From the NCBI GenBank assembly GCA_963580285.1, contig OY757013.1, positions 150,489,564 to 150,553,563 of the forward strand: a DNA stretch of 64,000 nt, written 5' to 3'. Source of the DNA: Lucinisca nassula. Its lineage: Eukaryota; Mollusca; Bivalvia; Lucinida; Lucinidae. The notes under the pieces are model-generated. The model made no database searches, was not told where the DNA came from, and saw only the letters and a program-made list of their open reading frames with translations. Each line of letters starts with the position of its first letter. Position 1 is the stretch's first letter. The position numbers and the translations under genes were made by a program. Shown here one piece after another: positions 11,190 to 24,123 of the stretch.

Positions 11190-11587
11190 CTTTTTGTTCT
11201 CTGAGATGTAACACTGATGAGTTAGGAAGCCTTCATGTGGACGGAACCAATTATTTGTCTAAGTAAGGGCGAGGATTGTGGTCACGTAAAATCCATTTAA
11301 GCCCCACCCCACAGTGAAATACCTTTTACTAACCGTTCCAAGGCGGTTCTTCTGTCGCGGTTATATTTCTGTAAACCGAGTAGTGTGTGTATTGCATATA
11401 TATTTTTGTTTTGGATAGACAATTGGAGACTTTGTGAAAAAGTATATGTCATTTTGGCTTTCCGCTTATGGTGTTTCCATTAGGGTCTAGTGATTTCATG
11501 TTCGTGTTTCTTTCCCTTTGGTGTCTCTAAAGGGACGTGTGGGTTATTTGTATCGATTCCTAAGCATTGCCTTCACTTCTGTTTTGT
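11190..11587 (+). mobile_element. Penelope-like 3' fragment
   Basis: Follows the Penelope 3' UTR from GAGATGTAACACTGATGAGT through TTCCAAGGCGGTTCTTCTGT to ATTGCCTTCACTTCTG, in plus orientation. Confidence 0.75.
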
Positions 11588-11630
11588 CTCAGGCGTGACC
11601 CGAAGTCATGGACTGTTATTAAGTCTGTCT

Positions 11631-11961
11631 CATAACGAAAACACGCCTATACCCACAAAACAAAAAAAAATAAAATGAAAAATTGCGACATTTTTCTTAT
11701 TTCTGCTCAAAACATAGATTGTGGGCACTCGTTAGAACAGCCTAATCGAGGCAGTTCTAACGAGTACCCACAATCTATGTTTTAGAACATAGATTGTGGG
11801 CACTCGTTAGAACAGCCTTATCGAGGCAGTTCTAACGAGTACCCACAATCTATGTTTTAGAGCAGAAATAACAAAAATAAGGTTTACCTCAGTAAACCTC
11901 AGTTTTTCTATATAAAAGTGGTTCAAGGGGGTCAAAATTATATAGCCATGTTTTCGTGATG
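11631..11961. mobile_element. Hairpin MITE, type A (copy A3), palindrome doubled
   Basis: Type A ends (CATAACGAAAACACGCCTAT / CATGTTTTCGTGATG). The central palindrome is present twice in direct order (about 11704-11784 and 11785-11862), each with the same arm mismatch (AGAACAGCC against GGCAGTTCT). Confidence 0.85.
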
Positions 11962-12157
11962 GTTACATCTGACGGAACTGAAAAATTTCGAACTCCTCGT
12001 TGACTTTGGGCTCAAAATAGGCCGTCAGTGCTGTTTATCGTATCCATTTTTGTCTCCGGTGTTTTCCGATGTTTTATATAGACAAAAACCTTATCTCGAG
12101 AATATTGTTATGAAAAGGCCCGCCGCTTTCTACTGTCTGTGTTCATTCCAAGATTTT

Positions 12158-12400
12158 GATTTGATTGATTTGAGGTTAAACGTCCCCGTCAACACTGTAT
12201 ATGTCATTGACATCTCAAGCCCTGTCGCCGGATGAAACCAATAGGGTTTATTTGCATGGGCAGTCCGACTCAAATCGCTTTGCCTGGGGAGGCTTAGATC
12301 CTCTAAGCGGTTGACCAGTACTCGTGAGCTTTTATAGAGATACTTTTCCCATCTATGTCCAAGTATAGAGCTGTCCCCGTTCACTTCGAATTCCGGAAGC
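12158..12400 (-). repeat. SINE-B copy
   Basis: Plus strand reads TTTGAGGTTAAACGTCCCCG, then CTGTCGCCGGATGAAACC and GGAGGCTTAGATCCTCTAAG. The sense strand is minus. Confidence 0.75.
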
Positions 12401-12447
12401 CCTGGTAAGGATGTCATGTTTAATCAAAACAGAGTAAAAATGAAAGG

Positions 12448-13030
12448 CTTGAACTTTGCTCCCCTTTAAATTTGCACGCCAGTTGGTCAGGCCTCAGAGT
12501 CAATGATGGTCCCACCGCAAAGGCTTACTGCGAATTAGAGAGAATTTATTTTTATGTAATGTTGGTTGGTGCCTGATACTCTGTGACAGGTTGGGACCAT
12601 CGGAGTCTTGTTGGTTTTCTTTTGCGCCAGTATTTCAGTGGTTTCTTGCTGCCAAGTCCTCATCGTTGTTTCATCTCTGTGGTTGTTTGATATTTTGTGT
12701 TCTCGGAGATGTTGCACTGATGCGTTAGGAAGCCTCATGCGGAATGAACAAATTATTTGTTTTAATCGCGACGGAAGTAAGTGCGAGGATTGCGGCCGCA
12801 TAAAATCGATTTAAGCCCTGGTTTGTCTTTGGGTGTGCGTGCCGCTCATATTTGTTTTATTTTGGATAGCCAATTGGCCATTTTGTGGGAAAAAATGTCC
12901 CTTTGGCTTTCCGCTATTGATGTTTCCATTGGGGTCTAGTTATCTCATTTTTGTGTTTCTTTCCCTTTGGTGTCTCTGATGAGAGCTGTGGGTTAATTGT
13001 ATCGATTCCTGATCATTGCCTTCACTTCTG
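12448..13030 (+). mobile_element. Penelope-like 3' fragment with end of the ORF
   Basis: Begins with the last codons of the RT ORF (ICTPVGQASES, then a stop), followed by the full ~550 bp 3' UTR to ATTGCCTTCACTTCTGG. Confidence 0.8.
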
Positions 13031-13039
13031 GTTTACATG

Positions 13040-13450
13040 TATATGAAATTGTTTGACATTCATGGTCCTTGGCTAAAGGGCAAGGGCACTGAATCTATTA
13101 TTTAGAAAAAACTTTGTCAACGCTTTAGTGCCTACATTTATTAATGGGTTTTAATTCAACTTCACACAAATGCTGAGTATGATAATATCTCGAGCAAGTT
13201 CGACGTTTATCAGCTCAGTGTTTGCACGCACCAGGTAGTCTTGTGTGTGGGGATTTAAATCACCTGCGATGCGTTGTTGATACCTTGCCCTCATCCAATG
13301 TAGGCTCCCATAGGCGAGCTATGTTGTCTTCCGACAACTCTTGTTCAACTTTATCTTTACATGAAAATGGTTTCCGTTCAATATTTTTTTGAAAAGATTT
13401 GTAGATTACATCCATATTTCATACACATGTATATAATCATAAAATATAGT
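13040..13450. other. Unassigned stretch
   Basis: No recognised repeat, exon or RNA gene. Confidence 0.4.
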
Positions 13451-13451
13451 T

Positions 13452-13762
13452 CAAAATCGATTTAAGACCAGCCAGTAGAGTTCGTTTCGGTGACCCTTCC
13501 AAGGTGGTTCTTCTGTCGCGGTTTATTTTTGTTATGGTTTGTCTTTGGGTGTGTGTATCGCTTTTTCTTGTGTTGTTGTTGTTGTTGTTGTTTTATAGCC
13601 GGCTGGCCATATTGTGGGAAAGTGGTTGTCCTTTTGGCTTTCTGCTGTTGGTGTTTCAATTGCGGTCCAGTTATTTCATGTTTGTGTTTCTTTCCCTTTG
13701 GTGTCTCTGATGAGAGCTTTGGGTTAATTTTATAGTTTCCTGATCATTGCGTTCACTTCTGA
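13452..13762 (+). mobile_element. Penelope-like 3' fragment
   Basis: Runs from AAAATCGATTTAAGACC to TCATTGCGTTCACTTCTG. It includes an expanded (TTG)n tract near 13573-13592. Confidence 0.75.
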
Positions 13763-14088
13763 TTATCAATCGACACCAAGTTACTAACTTAAGAAGCTTC
13801 TCACTGCTATTGCCCACGTGACTATCCCTGACTATGTACAAAATCCAAGTTCCGATTATTTGGAGCCGCGCTTTCTTCCTGTGACGTCAGAGCGCTGTGT
13901 AAAAATAAAATCTGGACTAGGTTCGTGTACCGGGTCATCGTCAGTCATTCTTGACCAGATCAGATGTTGCATTATGATCATGGTCTACCCTGTTTGCTTA
14001 ACATACTGGAATTTAACGGTTAATCGAAACAGTTTAATTTTTAGTTCAGGGTTATTTTCCCAGCCTACATTCTGTAACAATCGACAGC

Positions 14089-14300
14089 TGTGGAGCGCTG
14101 TGGTGCAGTGGTAAACCAATCGGATTTGAGATCAAGTTGAAGCCAGTTCGATCCCCAAAAGCGCCAAGTGTTGTTTCATTTAGCAAGAGATTTTATCCAC
14201 ATTGCTTAGTACTGATTTATACACAGGAAGAGGAAGAGGAAGAAAAAGGTGGGGCCACATGGAAGATTAGTGTTACTCTCTATAAATAAAGTCGATTATG

Positions 14301-14341
<41 letters not shown>

Positions 14342-14342
14342 C
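14089..14342 (+). repeat. tRNA-derived SINE with (ATT)n tail
   Basis: The head GCTGTGGTGCAGTGGTAAAC (A box) and AGCCAGTTCGATCCCC (B box) is followed by a body and a pure (ATT)n tail at 14298-14341 after ATAAAGTCGATTATG. Confidence 0.75.
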
Positions 14343-14344
14343 AA

Positions 14345-15236
14345 CCAGTACACCCAGTGCTTTGATATGTTCTCTTATTAGCATCACACTTAGTCACAGA
14401 GTCCCACCACCCGTTTGAACACGACTTCTCGTTCATTCACGAACAGCTTCTAACAGCTATTTTATGCAAGAAGCCGCATCCAAACAACAACCCCATGTTC
14501 AAATAATAAATCTAATAGCTGTTTGAACATGGATTTTGAAGTTTTGATATCGCAAGGTGGGCCATACTTTATTTACCTACGTTGACCGACATAACGTTAT
14601 CGCCCCAAACGTAGCATTTAAGAATTGAAGATGACGTAAGAGGGACATTGGGTAACTAGCGTCATTGTAAACAAGCGATGTTATTTGAATAGTATAATCA
14701 TATTTTATTGTATCATTATAGAACAATTGGGTTTGGCCACAAGTTCTAACAACATTAGTTACGGCCCTCTCCCTACATCAATTTATAGCAATTGATAATG
14801 ACACGTGATAATGACACATACCAAACCATTGTTCTGCTGATTAAATCATAGTGCCAGGCCCATTTCTGACAATGAGTCAATCGAACTTCTTCATATGATG
14901 TAGTCATTCAAATTTGCACACTCAGAGCTCATCTGACCTGGGTCTTAGCTGTTTGTAAAGATAGAGACTGTAATGTTCCGCGGGACAACCTTTGAGTATT
15001 TATATGCTACACTAATTTTTTTTAAACAAACATAGCCTTGAGATGTACGGTGGCTATGGGAGCTAACAACAACCATGAACATGCTAACTATAATAGCGTA
15101 AATAAGTAGTGCGAAAATAACATAATAGTAAATTAGAAGAGTTTATATGACGTTTATATACAGCTTTGGGCGTTTTCGTCACAATTTGTCGCTAGTTATG
15201 CAAGAACAACTAACATCCATGGCTATTTCTTTGCAA
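14345..15236. other. Unassigned stretch
   Basis: Lower repeat density. No exon with a recognisable protein and no RNA gene were seen. Confidence 0.4.
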
Positions 15237-15328
15237 TAACATTTTACCGGGTTCCTCGGAAGATATTTGAACACTCGATCTGGCGGCCTCGTGATCAAAC
15301 AGCTTCCTCGGAACCCGGTAAATGTTAA
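15237..15328. repeat. Short palindromic element
   Basis: Arms TAACATTTTACCGGGTTCCT and GGAACCCGGTAAATGTTA enclose a ~45 bp loop containing CACTCGATCTGGCGGCCTCG. Confidence 0.7.
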
Positions 15329-15329
15329 T

Positions 15330-16210
15330 AGATGAAAAAATATGGGTGGTCCAAATATTCATCAAAATAAGTGGTAAGAAAAATAGTCACTGATGGGACT
15401 GGGACCTCCATAAAGAAATCTCAAATAAAATAGTTTCCTGTCCAGCGTTCAGCAAAGCCTCACACGAGACTGAAACCTTGCTTGAGATGTCTCGTTCTTA
15501 ACCTCATAATCAATTCAATGATATCTTAACGGGTATGGTATCTTAGCATTCCAAAACCTACAGGCATTTATTCTTGATTATTTAGGACTATCAATTCATT
15601 ACATAATTCTATACAGCCCTCTGTGCTGACTGAAGAGAAGTCCTCTGTCTTCAACAGGTAAGGGGCATTGTTGGGGAAAATCAATTGTTTTCTACTGTTG
15701 AATACAGTATACCTTATTGATTTTCCCCTTAAGTGCCTCAGACAGATGATTCAGGAAGAGGTACTAATCGCCCTATTAAAGGCCACCTTTGATCTGCTAT
15801 AGACAGTATATCAAAGGGGACAATAAAACAATTATGAACACACGGTGTGTCCTACTGTTGCAAGAATAAATGCATTGTCATGCTGAATATTTCAATTTAC
15901 TATAATTTTCAGTCAGTTGTGTTGTATGATTTCAATTTTTACCACGAATGAGAAGCAGGAAAGATCCTGATCAGCGAGAAGCCAGCTGATTAGGACCTTT
16001 ACTGCTTTAAAAAATGTATAAGGGTTCAGCATGGTAAGGGTTAACCCAAAGAAACGAATCTGATCATAATATGAGCAATAAAGCATGGTTACATTAAAAA
16101 AAATCTTACAACATTCGATTTATCTGCCAGTTTAAACAGTAACTCTTATCCTGCTGAACAGGACAAGCCTTGCTTTTGTAAACACTGTAGATCGAAATCA
16201 GATGGTTCGA
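15330..16210. other. Unassigned stretch
   Basis: A local inverted pair (GGGGAAAATCAATTGTTTT at 15672 and TTGATTTTCCCC at 15718) lies within it. Nothing else was recognised. Confidence 0.45.
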
Positions 16211-16214
16211 AGAA

Positions 16215-16385
16215 GCTATACAGAAGCCTCCGTGGTGTAGTGGATATGCTACTCGCCATGTAAACCAGTGGTCGCAAGATCGATCCCGGGCTTCTCCAGG
16301 CCTTCGGATGAGTCTTCAAAACCGAGGTCCCGTCTCCGTATGACCTTAGCTGCTGGTGAGACGTAAAACTCAAACACCAACTCAC
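16215..16385 (+). repeat. tRNA-derived SINE (family D)
   Basis: The head GCCTCCGTGGTGTAGTGGAT and AAGATCGATCCCGGGC is followed by GATGAGTCTTCAAAACCGAG and CCGTATGACCTTAGCTGCTG. Other copies: 45868-46003 (5'-truncated), 53229-53390 and 63035-63190. Confidence 0.75.
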
Positions 16386-17782
16386 TCGAAGAAGCTATCC
16401 GATCAGGTGATTACGACATGAAAGCCGTAACTAGAGGATCAAGTGGACCAGAATCGCTCACCTGGATGAGGTTGATCATACATGCCCTTGGTGGCCAGCT
16501 TTTCTATCAGATCACATTGCCTTTAGCGATCCTGAATCTGCATGTTGTCTTGATGCCTACACAACTTAAGAATACAACAATTTTTGAAATTCTGAATCTC
16601 CATGTCACTCTGATGCCTCTCATCAAGTCCAATCTAACTTTTGACTTACAGTATGAGAGATGTCATTTGGAGGAGAATTTCAAAATAGCTGCCATGATGG
16701 CCACTTTGGATATCAAACGAAACGGTTTTAGCAATTCTGAATCTTGCCTCCCTACAAGTTCAAACTCAGTTTCAACTGAAGTCGCTTTTGCCCAGATATA
16801 TGTCTATGGGAGACTAAAGGGCAAGTAACTCTGATAGTCTGATCTGTCCCAAAAACAACCAGGTCCAAGATTTTATGCCTGTCCTCATCTGCACGGCTGA
16901 TGAAGATTTTTTTTAAAAAAAAATGAAGATAATGTCTATCGGACAAATTTTTTCTGCAAGCTTGATAAAGTTACTATAATAAATGAATCCACTGTCGAGC
17001 AGTTCACATTTTCCGCCGTCGAGCAGTGATCATTTTCCCTATTATACGCCTATGGCGTAACTCTCATGTAAATAATCCAATCGGTCATAATTCAAACTAG
17101 TCCAAGATTCTACGGCTGTGCTCATTTCTTCCAGGTTGTATGAGGAGCAAATAAAAATTTGAGACAACATTTTCACCATTTTATGTCTATGGGAGACAAA
17201 CGGGCAGGTAACTCTCATATTAACAGTCCGATCTGCCCTAAAAACAAACTATTCCAAGATTATATTGCTGTCCTCATTACTTTTAAGTTTAATTAGGTTC
17301 ATATCAAAAATAAAGCCACTATCATCATGACAACATTATCCTCATTGTATGCCTATAGGAGACACCAAGGCAAGTAACTCACGTGGAAATATGCCGAACT
17401 GCCCCAAATTTGTATACGACCAAGATTTTATAGCTGTCCTCATTACCTAAAATTATATTAGGATCAGATCAAAATTAAAGTCGCTATCGCTCTGACAACG
17501 TTTTCTCCATTATATGTCTATGTGTGATGAAAGGGCAAGTAACTCTCGTGTGAATAATCCGATCTAACCCAAATTCGAACTCGTTCAAGATTTTATGGCT
17601 GTCCTCATTATTTACAAATTAAATGAGGATCAGATCAAAATTGAAGTCGCTATCGCCCGGACAACATTTTTCCCATTATAAGTCTATGGGGATGAAAGGG
17701 CAAGTAACTGAGACACGAACAATCCGATCTGCCCGATTTTATGGCTGTCCTTATAACCTTCAAGTTTGTTTAGGATCAAATA

Positions 17783-20763
17783 ACAAGAGGGCCCTCTCTG
17801 GGCCCTGGATCGCTCACCTGTGTGTCACTGTATCGAGTACATTCTATTTTTATCTCTTGTGGCCATCTTGTTCATCAGCAGAGTGATTTTAGCTTATATG
17901 GTAGGGAGTAACCTAGGCAACATACCTGGGAACTTTGAATCAAATTGGCCTTAGGGTTTAGGGGGAGTTTCCGTTTGAATCAAATTTACAATATTTTTAT
18001 ATTTTTACCTCCGGTGGTCATTTTGTTCATCCGAGTGGATTTGTTTTAGCCTTTTTGGTAGAGGATCATCTTAGCAACATTGTCGCAAGGATCCTACATG
18101 CTAAATATGAAGGCTGTATCTCAAATGCTTTAAAAGTTATGACAAAGTAGGTCAAAGGTCAAGGTCATGGGTCAAAAGTTTTGAATGGCTGAGAAAACCT
18201 TGTCACAAGGAACATGCATGCCAAATATGAAGGCTCTATCTCATATGGTTCAAAAGGTATGATAAAGTAGGTCACAGTTCACAGTACTCACAGTTATTTA
18301 TGAGTAGGAAGCCCTTGTCAGAAAGAACCTACATGCCAAATATGAAGGCTCTATCTCAAACGGTTCAAAAGTTATGACAAAATAACCTACTGATCTACTT
18401 TTTGATTTGACATGACCCATATTCGAACTTAACTGAGATATTATCCAGATGATCATTCTGGGCAAGTTTGATGATGATCGGACCAAAACTGTGGCCTCTA
18501 GTGTGTTCACAAGGTTTTTCTATGATTTGACCTGCTGACCTACTTTTTGACCCGACATGACCCGTATTCAAACTTGACCCGGATAATGTCAAGATGATCA
18601 TTCTGGGCAAGTTTGATGATGATCGGACCAAAACTGTGGCCTCTAGTGTGTTCACAAGGTGTTTCTAAGATTTGACCTACTGACCTACTTTTTGACCCTA
18701 CATGACTCATATTTAAACTTGACCGAGAAATTGTCATGATAATCATTCTGTGCAAGTTTCATGATGATCAGACCAAAACTGTGGCCTCTAGTGTATTCAC
18801 AAGGTTTTTCTATGATTTGACCTACTGACCTACTTTTTGACCCGACATGACCCGTATTCAAACCTGACCCAAATTATTGTCAAGATGATCATTCTGGGCA
18901 AGTTTGATAATGATTGGACCAAAACTGCAGCCTCTAGTGTATTCACAAGGTTTTTCTATGATTTGACCTACTGACCTACCTTTTGAACCGATATGACCCG
19001 TATTCAAATGTGACCAAGATATTATCAAGATGATCATTCTGAGCAAGTTTGATGATGATTGGTCATAAATTGTGGACTCTAGTGTGTTCAGAAGGTTTTT
19101 CTATGATTTGACCTACTGACCTACTTTTTGACCCGACAACACCCATATTCGAACTTGACTGAGATATTGTCAAGATAATCATTCTGCGCAAGTTTGATGA
19201 TGATCGGACCAAAACTGTGGCCTCTCGTGTCTTCAAAAGGTTTTTTTTCGGATTTGACCTACTGACCTACTTTTTGACCCGACATGACCCATATTCGAAC
19301 TTGTCCGAGATTTTGTGGTGGTTCAAATTGTGTGCAAGTTTAGTTAAAATCAAATCATAAATGAAACATCAATCATGCAGACAAGACCAAAATAGGCAAT
19401 GTTTGCCCTTTCAGGGGCCGTAACTCTGTAACACATGATGAGATATGGCTGGTTCAAGAAAGGAACCCAGATCTCATGGTGGCACATGTTGTGTGCAAGT
19501 CTGGTTAAAATCAAATCATAAATGAAGATGCAATCGTGCGGACAAGACCAAAATAGGCAATTTTTGCCCTTTCAGGGGCCGTAACTCCGTAACACATGAT
19601 GGGATATGGCTGGTTCAAGAAAGGAACCCAGATCTCATGGTGGTACAAGTTATGTGCAAGTCTGGTTAAAATCAAATCATAAATGAAGATGCTATCGTGC
19701 GGACAAGAAATTGTTTACGCACGCACGCACGCACGCACGGACGCATGCACGGACGGACGCACGGACGACGTACGACGGACAAAAAGTGATCACAAAAGCT
19801 CACCTTGTCACTACGTGACAGGTGAGCTAACAAAACAGCTATCATGCAGACAAGACCAAAACAGCCAATTTTTGCCCTTTCAGGGGCCATAACTCTATTA
19901 CCCTTGATGTGATATGCCTGGTTCAAGAAAGGAACCAAGATCTTATGGTGGTACAAATTGTGTGTAAGTTTGGTTAAAATCAAATGATAAATGAAACGGG
20001 TATTGTGCAGACAATACCAAAAATAGGAAATTTTTGCAATTTCAGGAACCATAACTCTGGCACCCATGATGGGATATGGCTGGTTCAAGAAAGGAACCAA
20101 GATTTTGTGGTGGTACAAATTGTGTGTAAGTTTAGTAAAAATCAAATCATAAATGAAACAGCTATCATGCAGACAATATCAAAATAGGCAAATTTTGCCC
20201 TTTCAGGGGCCGTAACTCCGTAACACATGATGGGATATGGCTGGTTTAAGAAAGGAACCCAGATCTCATGGTGGTACAAGTTGTGTGCAAGTCTGGTTAA
20301 ATTCAAAACATAAATAAAGATGCTATCACGCGGACAAGATCAAAATAGGCAAATTTTGCCCTTTCAGGGGCCGTAACTCCGTAACACATGATGGGATATG
20401 GCTGGTTCAAGAAAGGAACCCAGATCTCATGGTGGTACAAGTTGTGTGCAAGTCTGGTTAAATTCAAAACATAAATAAAGATGCTATCACGCGGACAAGA
20501 TCAAAATAGGCAAATTTTGCCCTTTCAGGGGCCGTAACTCCGTAACACATGATGGGATATGGCTGGTTCAAGAAAAGAACCCAGATCTCATGGTGGTACA
20601 AGTTGTGTGCAAGTCTGGTTAAAATCAAAACATAAATAAAGATGCTATCACGCGGACAAGAAATTGTTTACGCACGCACGGACGGACGGACGCACGGACG
20701 ACGGACGACGGACAAAATGTGATCACAAAAGCTCACCTTGTCACTACGTGACAGGTGAGCTAA
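17783..20763. mobile_element. Second pearl-like element nested in the first
   Basis: Starts ACAAGAGGGCCCTCTCTGGG. It carries units of 145 bp (18514, 18659, 18804, 18950, 19095, 19240, marked by GTTTTTCTATGATTTGACC), then units of 161 bp (20109, 20270, 20431, 20592, marked by GGTGGTACAA). Two ends with ACGC/ACGG tracts and the hairpin AGCTCACCTTGTCACTACGT lie at 19725-19829 and 20670-20763, so its right part is duplicated. Confidence 0.75.
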
Positions 20764-22642
20764 AAAATAAAGCGTCTATCGCCCGGACAAAATTTTCCCC
20801 ATTGTAAGTCTATGGGGGACAAAAGGGCAAGCAACTCTCACACGAACGGAGAGACGACGAACAACCGGCCACGGCATAAGCTGACCTTCAGCAGAGCTCC
20901 AGATGAGCTTATTAAAGTCGCTGTCGCCCGGACAACATTTTCCCCATTATATATTTATGGGGATGAAAGGACAGGTAACTCTCATGTGAATATTCCGATC
21001 TGTCCTGAATTCGAACTGGTCAAAGATGTTATGGCTGTCCTCATTATCTACAAGTTGAATGCGGATCAGATCAAAAATAAAGTTGCAATCGCCCGCACAA
21101 ATCTTTCCCAATTGTATGTCTATTGGAGACGAAAGGGCGAGTGACTCTCATATGAATAATCCGATCTGTCCAAAATTCGAACACGGCCATGATTTTATGG
21201 CTGTCCTCATTACCTACAAGATTGATGAGCATCCGATCAAAAATAAGTTCGCTACCGCCCGGACAACATTTTCCCCATAATATGTCTTTGGAAGACGAAT
21301 GGGCAAGTAACTCTCACGTGAATAGAAAGGTCTGAGCCAAATTCGAACTTATCCAAGATTTTATGTCTTCCCTCATTACCTACATATTAAATGAGGATCA
21401 GATCAAAAATGAAGTTGCTACCGCCCGGTCAACATTCTCGTCATTATTTGTCTTTGGGAGACGAAAGGGCAAGTAACTCATGTGAATAATCCCGATCTGC
21501 CACAAATTCGAACTCATCTAAGATTCTATTCACGTCCAAGATTTTATGGCTGTCCTCATTCCCTACAAGTTTAATGAGGATCAGATAAAAATTAAAGTCG
21601 CTATTTTCCGTAATACATTTCCCCAATAATAAGTCTATGGGAAATGAAAAGGCAAGTAACTCTCACACGGAAAATCCGATCCGCCCCAAATTCGAACTCA
21701 GCCAAGATTGTAAAGGTGTTCTCATAATCTAAAAGTTTGTTGAAACACTGATCAAAAATTAAAGTGTCTATCGCCCGGACAACATTTTCCCCAGTATAAG
21801 TCTATGGGAGACTAAAGGGCAAGTAACTTACACATGAACCATCCGATCTGCCCTCAATTCAAACTTGTCCAAGATTTTACGGCTAACCTCATTGCCCACA
21901 AGTATGTTATGGATCTGATCAAAAATGTAGTTGCTATAGGCCGGACAACATTTTCCCTATTATAAGTCTGTTGGGTCTGTAAGGGCAAGTAACTCTCTCA
22001 CAAGCAATCCAATTTGCCCCATATTCGAACTCGTCCAAGATTTTATGGCTGTCCTTATTACATAGAAGTCTGTTGGGGATCAAATCAAAAGTAAAGCTTC
22101 TATCGCCCGCCCATCATGTTCTCCAGTATAAGTCTATGGCTGACAAAAGGGCAAGCGACTCTCACATGAACAATCTGGTCTGCCCATATTCGAACACGTC
22201 CAAGATTTTATGGCTGTCCTTATTACCTACAAGTTTGTTGAGGATCAAATAAAAAAAAGCATCTTTCGCCCGTACAACATTTTCTCCATTGGATGTCTAT
22301 GGGGGACGAAAGGGCAAGTAACTCTGTCAAGAACATTCCTATCTGCCCCAAATTTGAACTTGTCCAGGATTTTATGGCTATCCTTATCACCTTTAAGTTT
22401 GTTGAGGATCAAATAAAAATAAAGCGTCAATCGCCCTGACAACATTTTCCCCGTTATAAGTATATGGGGGATTAAAAGACACGAACAATCTGATCTGCCT
22501 CAAACTCGAACTCGTCCTAGATTTTATGGCTTTTCTTATTACAGTTTGATGAGCATCTGATCAAAAATAAAGTAGGTATTGCCCGGACAACATTTTCTCC
22601 ATTATAAGTCTATGAGGGATGAAAGACAAGTAACTCAGACAT

Positions 22643-22910
22643 CATCACGAAAACACGCCTATATAATTTTTACCCCCCTTGAACCCCACTTTTATATAGT
22701 AAAACTGGGGTTTCCGGGGGTATATCTTATTTTTCTTATTTCTGCTCTAAAATATAGATTGTGGGTACTCGTTAGAACCGCCTTTAACAAGTGCCCACAA
22801 TCTATATTTTGAGCAGAAATAAGAAAAATATCACAATTTTTCATCATAAAATTTTCATTTTTTCGGCGATAAAGGTGACAATGTATTTGTATAGACGTGT
22901 TTGCGTAATG
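22643..22910. mobile_element. Hairpin MITE, type A (copy A4), palindrome partly deleted
   Basis: Ends CATCACGAAAACACGCCTAT / GACGTGTTTGCGTAATG. The centre reads ACTCGTTAGAACCGCCTTTA then ACAAGTGCCC, so most of one palindrome arm is gone. Confidence 0.85.
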
Positions 22911-23574
22911 TGAACAATACGTTCTGCCCCTAATTCGAACTCGTCCTAGATTTAATGACTGCCCTCATTACCAACAAATTTGATGAGTATCCATTCAAAA
23001 ATAAAGTAGCTATTGCCCGGACAACACAAAACAACGACGGACGACGGACGACGGACAGACAGACGACGGACAACAGACCACGGCATAAGCTGACCCTGGA
23101 GGTGAGCTCCGGGTCAGCTAATAAAACATCTATCACTTGGACAACATTTTCCCAATATTAAGTCTGTGGAGCAAGTATCTCAGACACGAATAATCCGATC
23201 TGCTCCCGCCTCCACACACACACACAATTCGAACCAGCCCAAGATTCTATGGCTGTCCTCATTACCTACAAGTTTGTTGAGGATCAAATAAAAGTTAGGT
23301 CGATATTGCCCGGACAACATTTTCCCCGTTATATGTCTATGGAAGACATGTAACTCTCAGGTGAAATATCCGATCTTGACTAAATTCGAACTTGTCCAAG
23401 ATTTTATTGCTTTCATTTATACCTGCAAGTTTGTTTAGGAACCGATCTGAAATAAAGTAGCTATCGCCCGGACAAGAAAACGATAACGATGGACTATGGA
23501 CAAAGCCCATGGCATAAGCTGACCTGGAGCACAGATAATAAAGGAAAGAAGCATAGCTGAAGAAAAATCCCGTC

Positions 23575-23650
23575 TATGGTTGGGTTCGAACCCCAGTTGC
23601 TTGGGTGAAAATTCAGTGCTCTAACCACTGAGCCAAAGAGTCGACTCCCT
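23575..23650 (-). repeat. tRNA-like sequence (SINE head or tRNA pseudogene)
   Basis: The minus strand gives TTTGGCTCAGTGGTTAGAGC (A box) and GGGGTTCGAACCC (B box). The extended arms do not form a clean cloverleaf. It reads as a degraded tRNA-derived unit. Confidence 0.55.
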
Positions 23651-23867
23651 GACGCATTTGTCTGAAAAGTTGTAAACCTAAACACTATGCATATTATAAT
23701 TAACCAAGGTAGATAATTGAAGGGGCAAATTGCGAACTCCACTTTCGATAATACTGTATTTATTACAATGCCCGATATATATTGCTTGAAAAAAGATTCA
23801 GAGATACGTAACAATATATTTTCGTGAGTCAAAGTGAATTGTTTCATGTGTCTAAAGTGATATCCCA

Positions 23868-23964
23868 GCAGGCACTCAACGTTGAATCACGTTGAAACCG
23901 CGCTGAAAACATTGTTTCAACGTTGGTTCAACGTTGAGTCAACGTTGTGTGCCTGCAGGTATTT
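23868..23964. mobile_element. AACGTT palindromic MITE (copy 1)
   Basis: Ends CCAGCAGGCACTCAACGTTG and CAACGTTGTGTGCCTGC. The interior is made of CAACGTTGA and CACGTTGAA palindromic words. Relatives: 55412-55562 and 63226-63312. Confidence 0.7.
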
Positions 23965-24123
23965 TTCTTTAGCACATTTAAATATGTTCTATAAAAGGGT
24001 TATCCTTTGGAAGCAAAGAATACACCAAAGAACTGAAATATATGGAGTGTACATGTTTTCTGGGCCAGGCTAGCTAGTTTCGGCCAATTAGGCCTCATCA
24101 GTGACCCTCAAACCTGTTTTGCT

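Larger units (their letters stand above)
16428..23540. mobile_element. Pearl-like array of ~165 bp units with nested insertions
   Basis: A left arm (AGAGGATCAAGTGGACCAGA) leads into about 20 units of ~165 bp, each marked by TCTATGGGAGACGAAAGGGC then AAGTAACTCTC and ATCGCCCGGACAACATTTTC. Spacing is 165-166 at 17204, 17370, 17535 and 17700. (ACGG)-type tracts lie at 23035-23080, followed by a hairpin AGCTGACCCTGGAGGTGAGC. The array is split by another pearl-like element (17783-20763) and by MITE A4 (22643-22910). In both places the interrupted unit resumes on the far side. Confidence 0.75.

Noticed and set aside
12130..12417. 95-codon minus-strand frame
   Set aside because: Coincides with a SINE-B copy.
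16418..16828. 136-codon plus-strand frame
   Set aside because: Overlaps the left arm and first units of a pearl-like array; no recognisable domain and internally repetitive.
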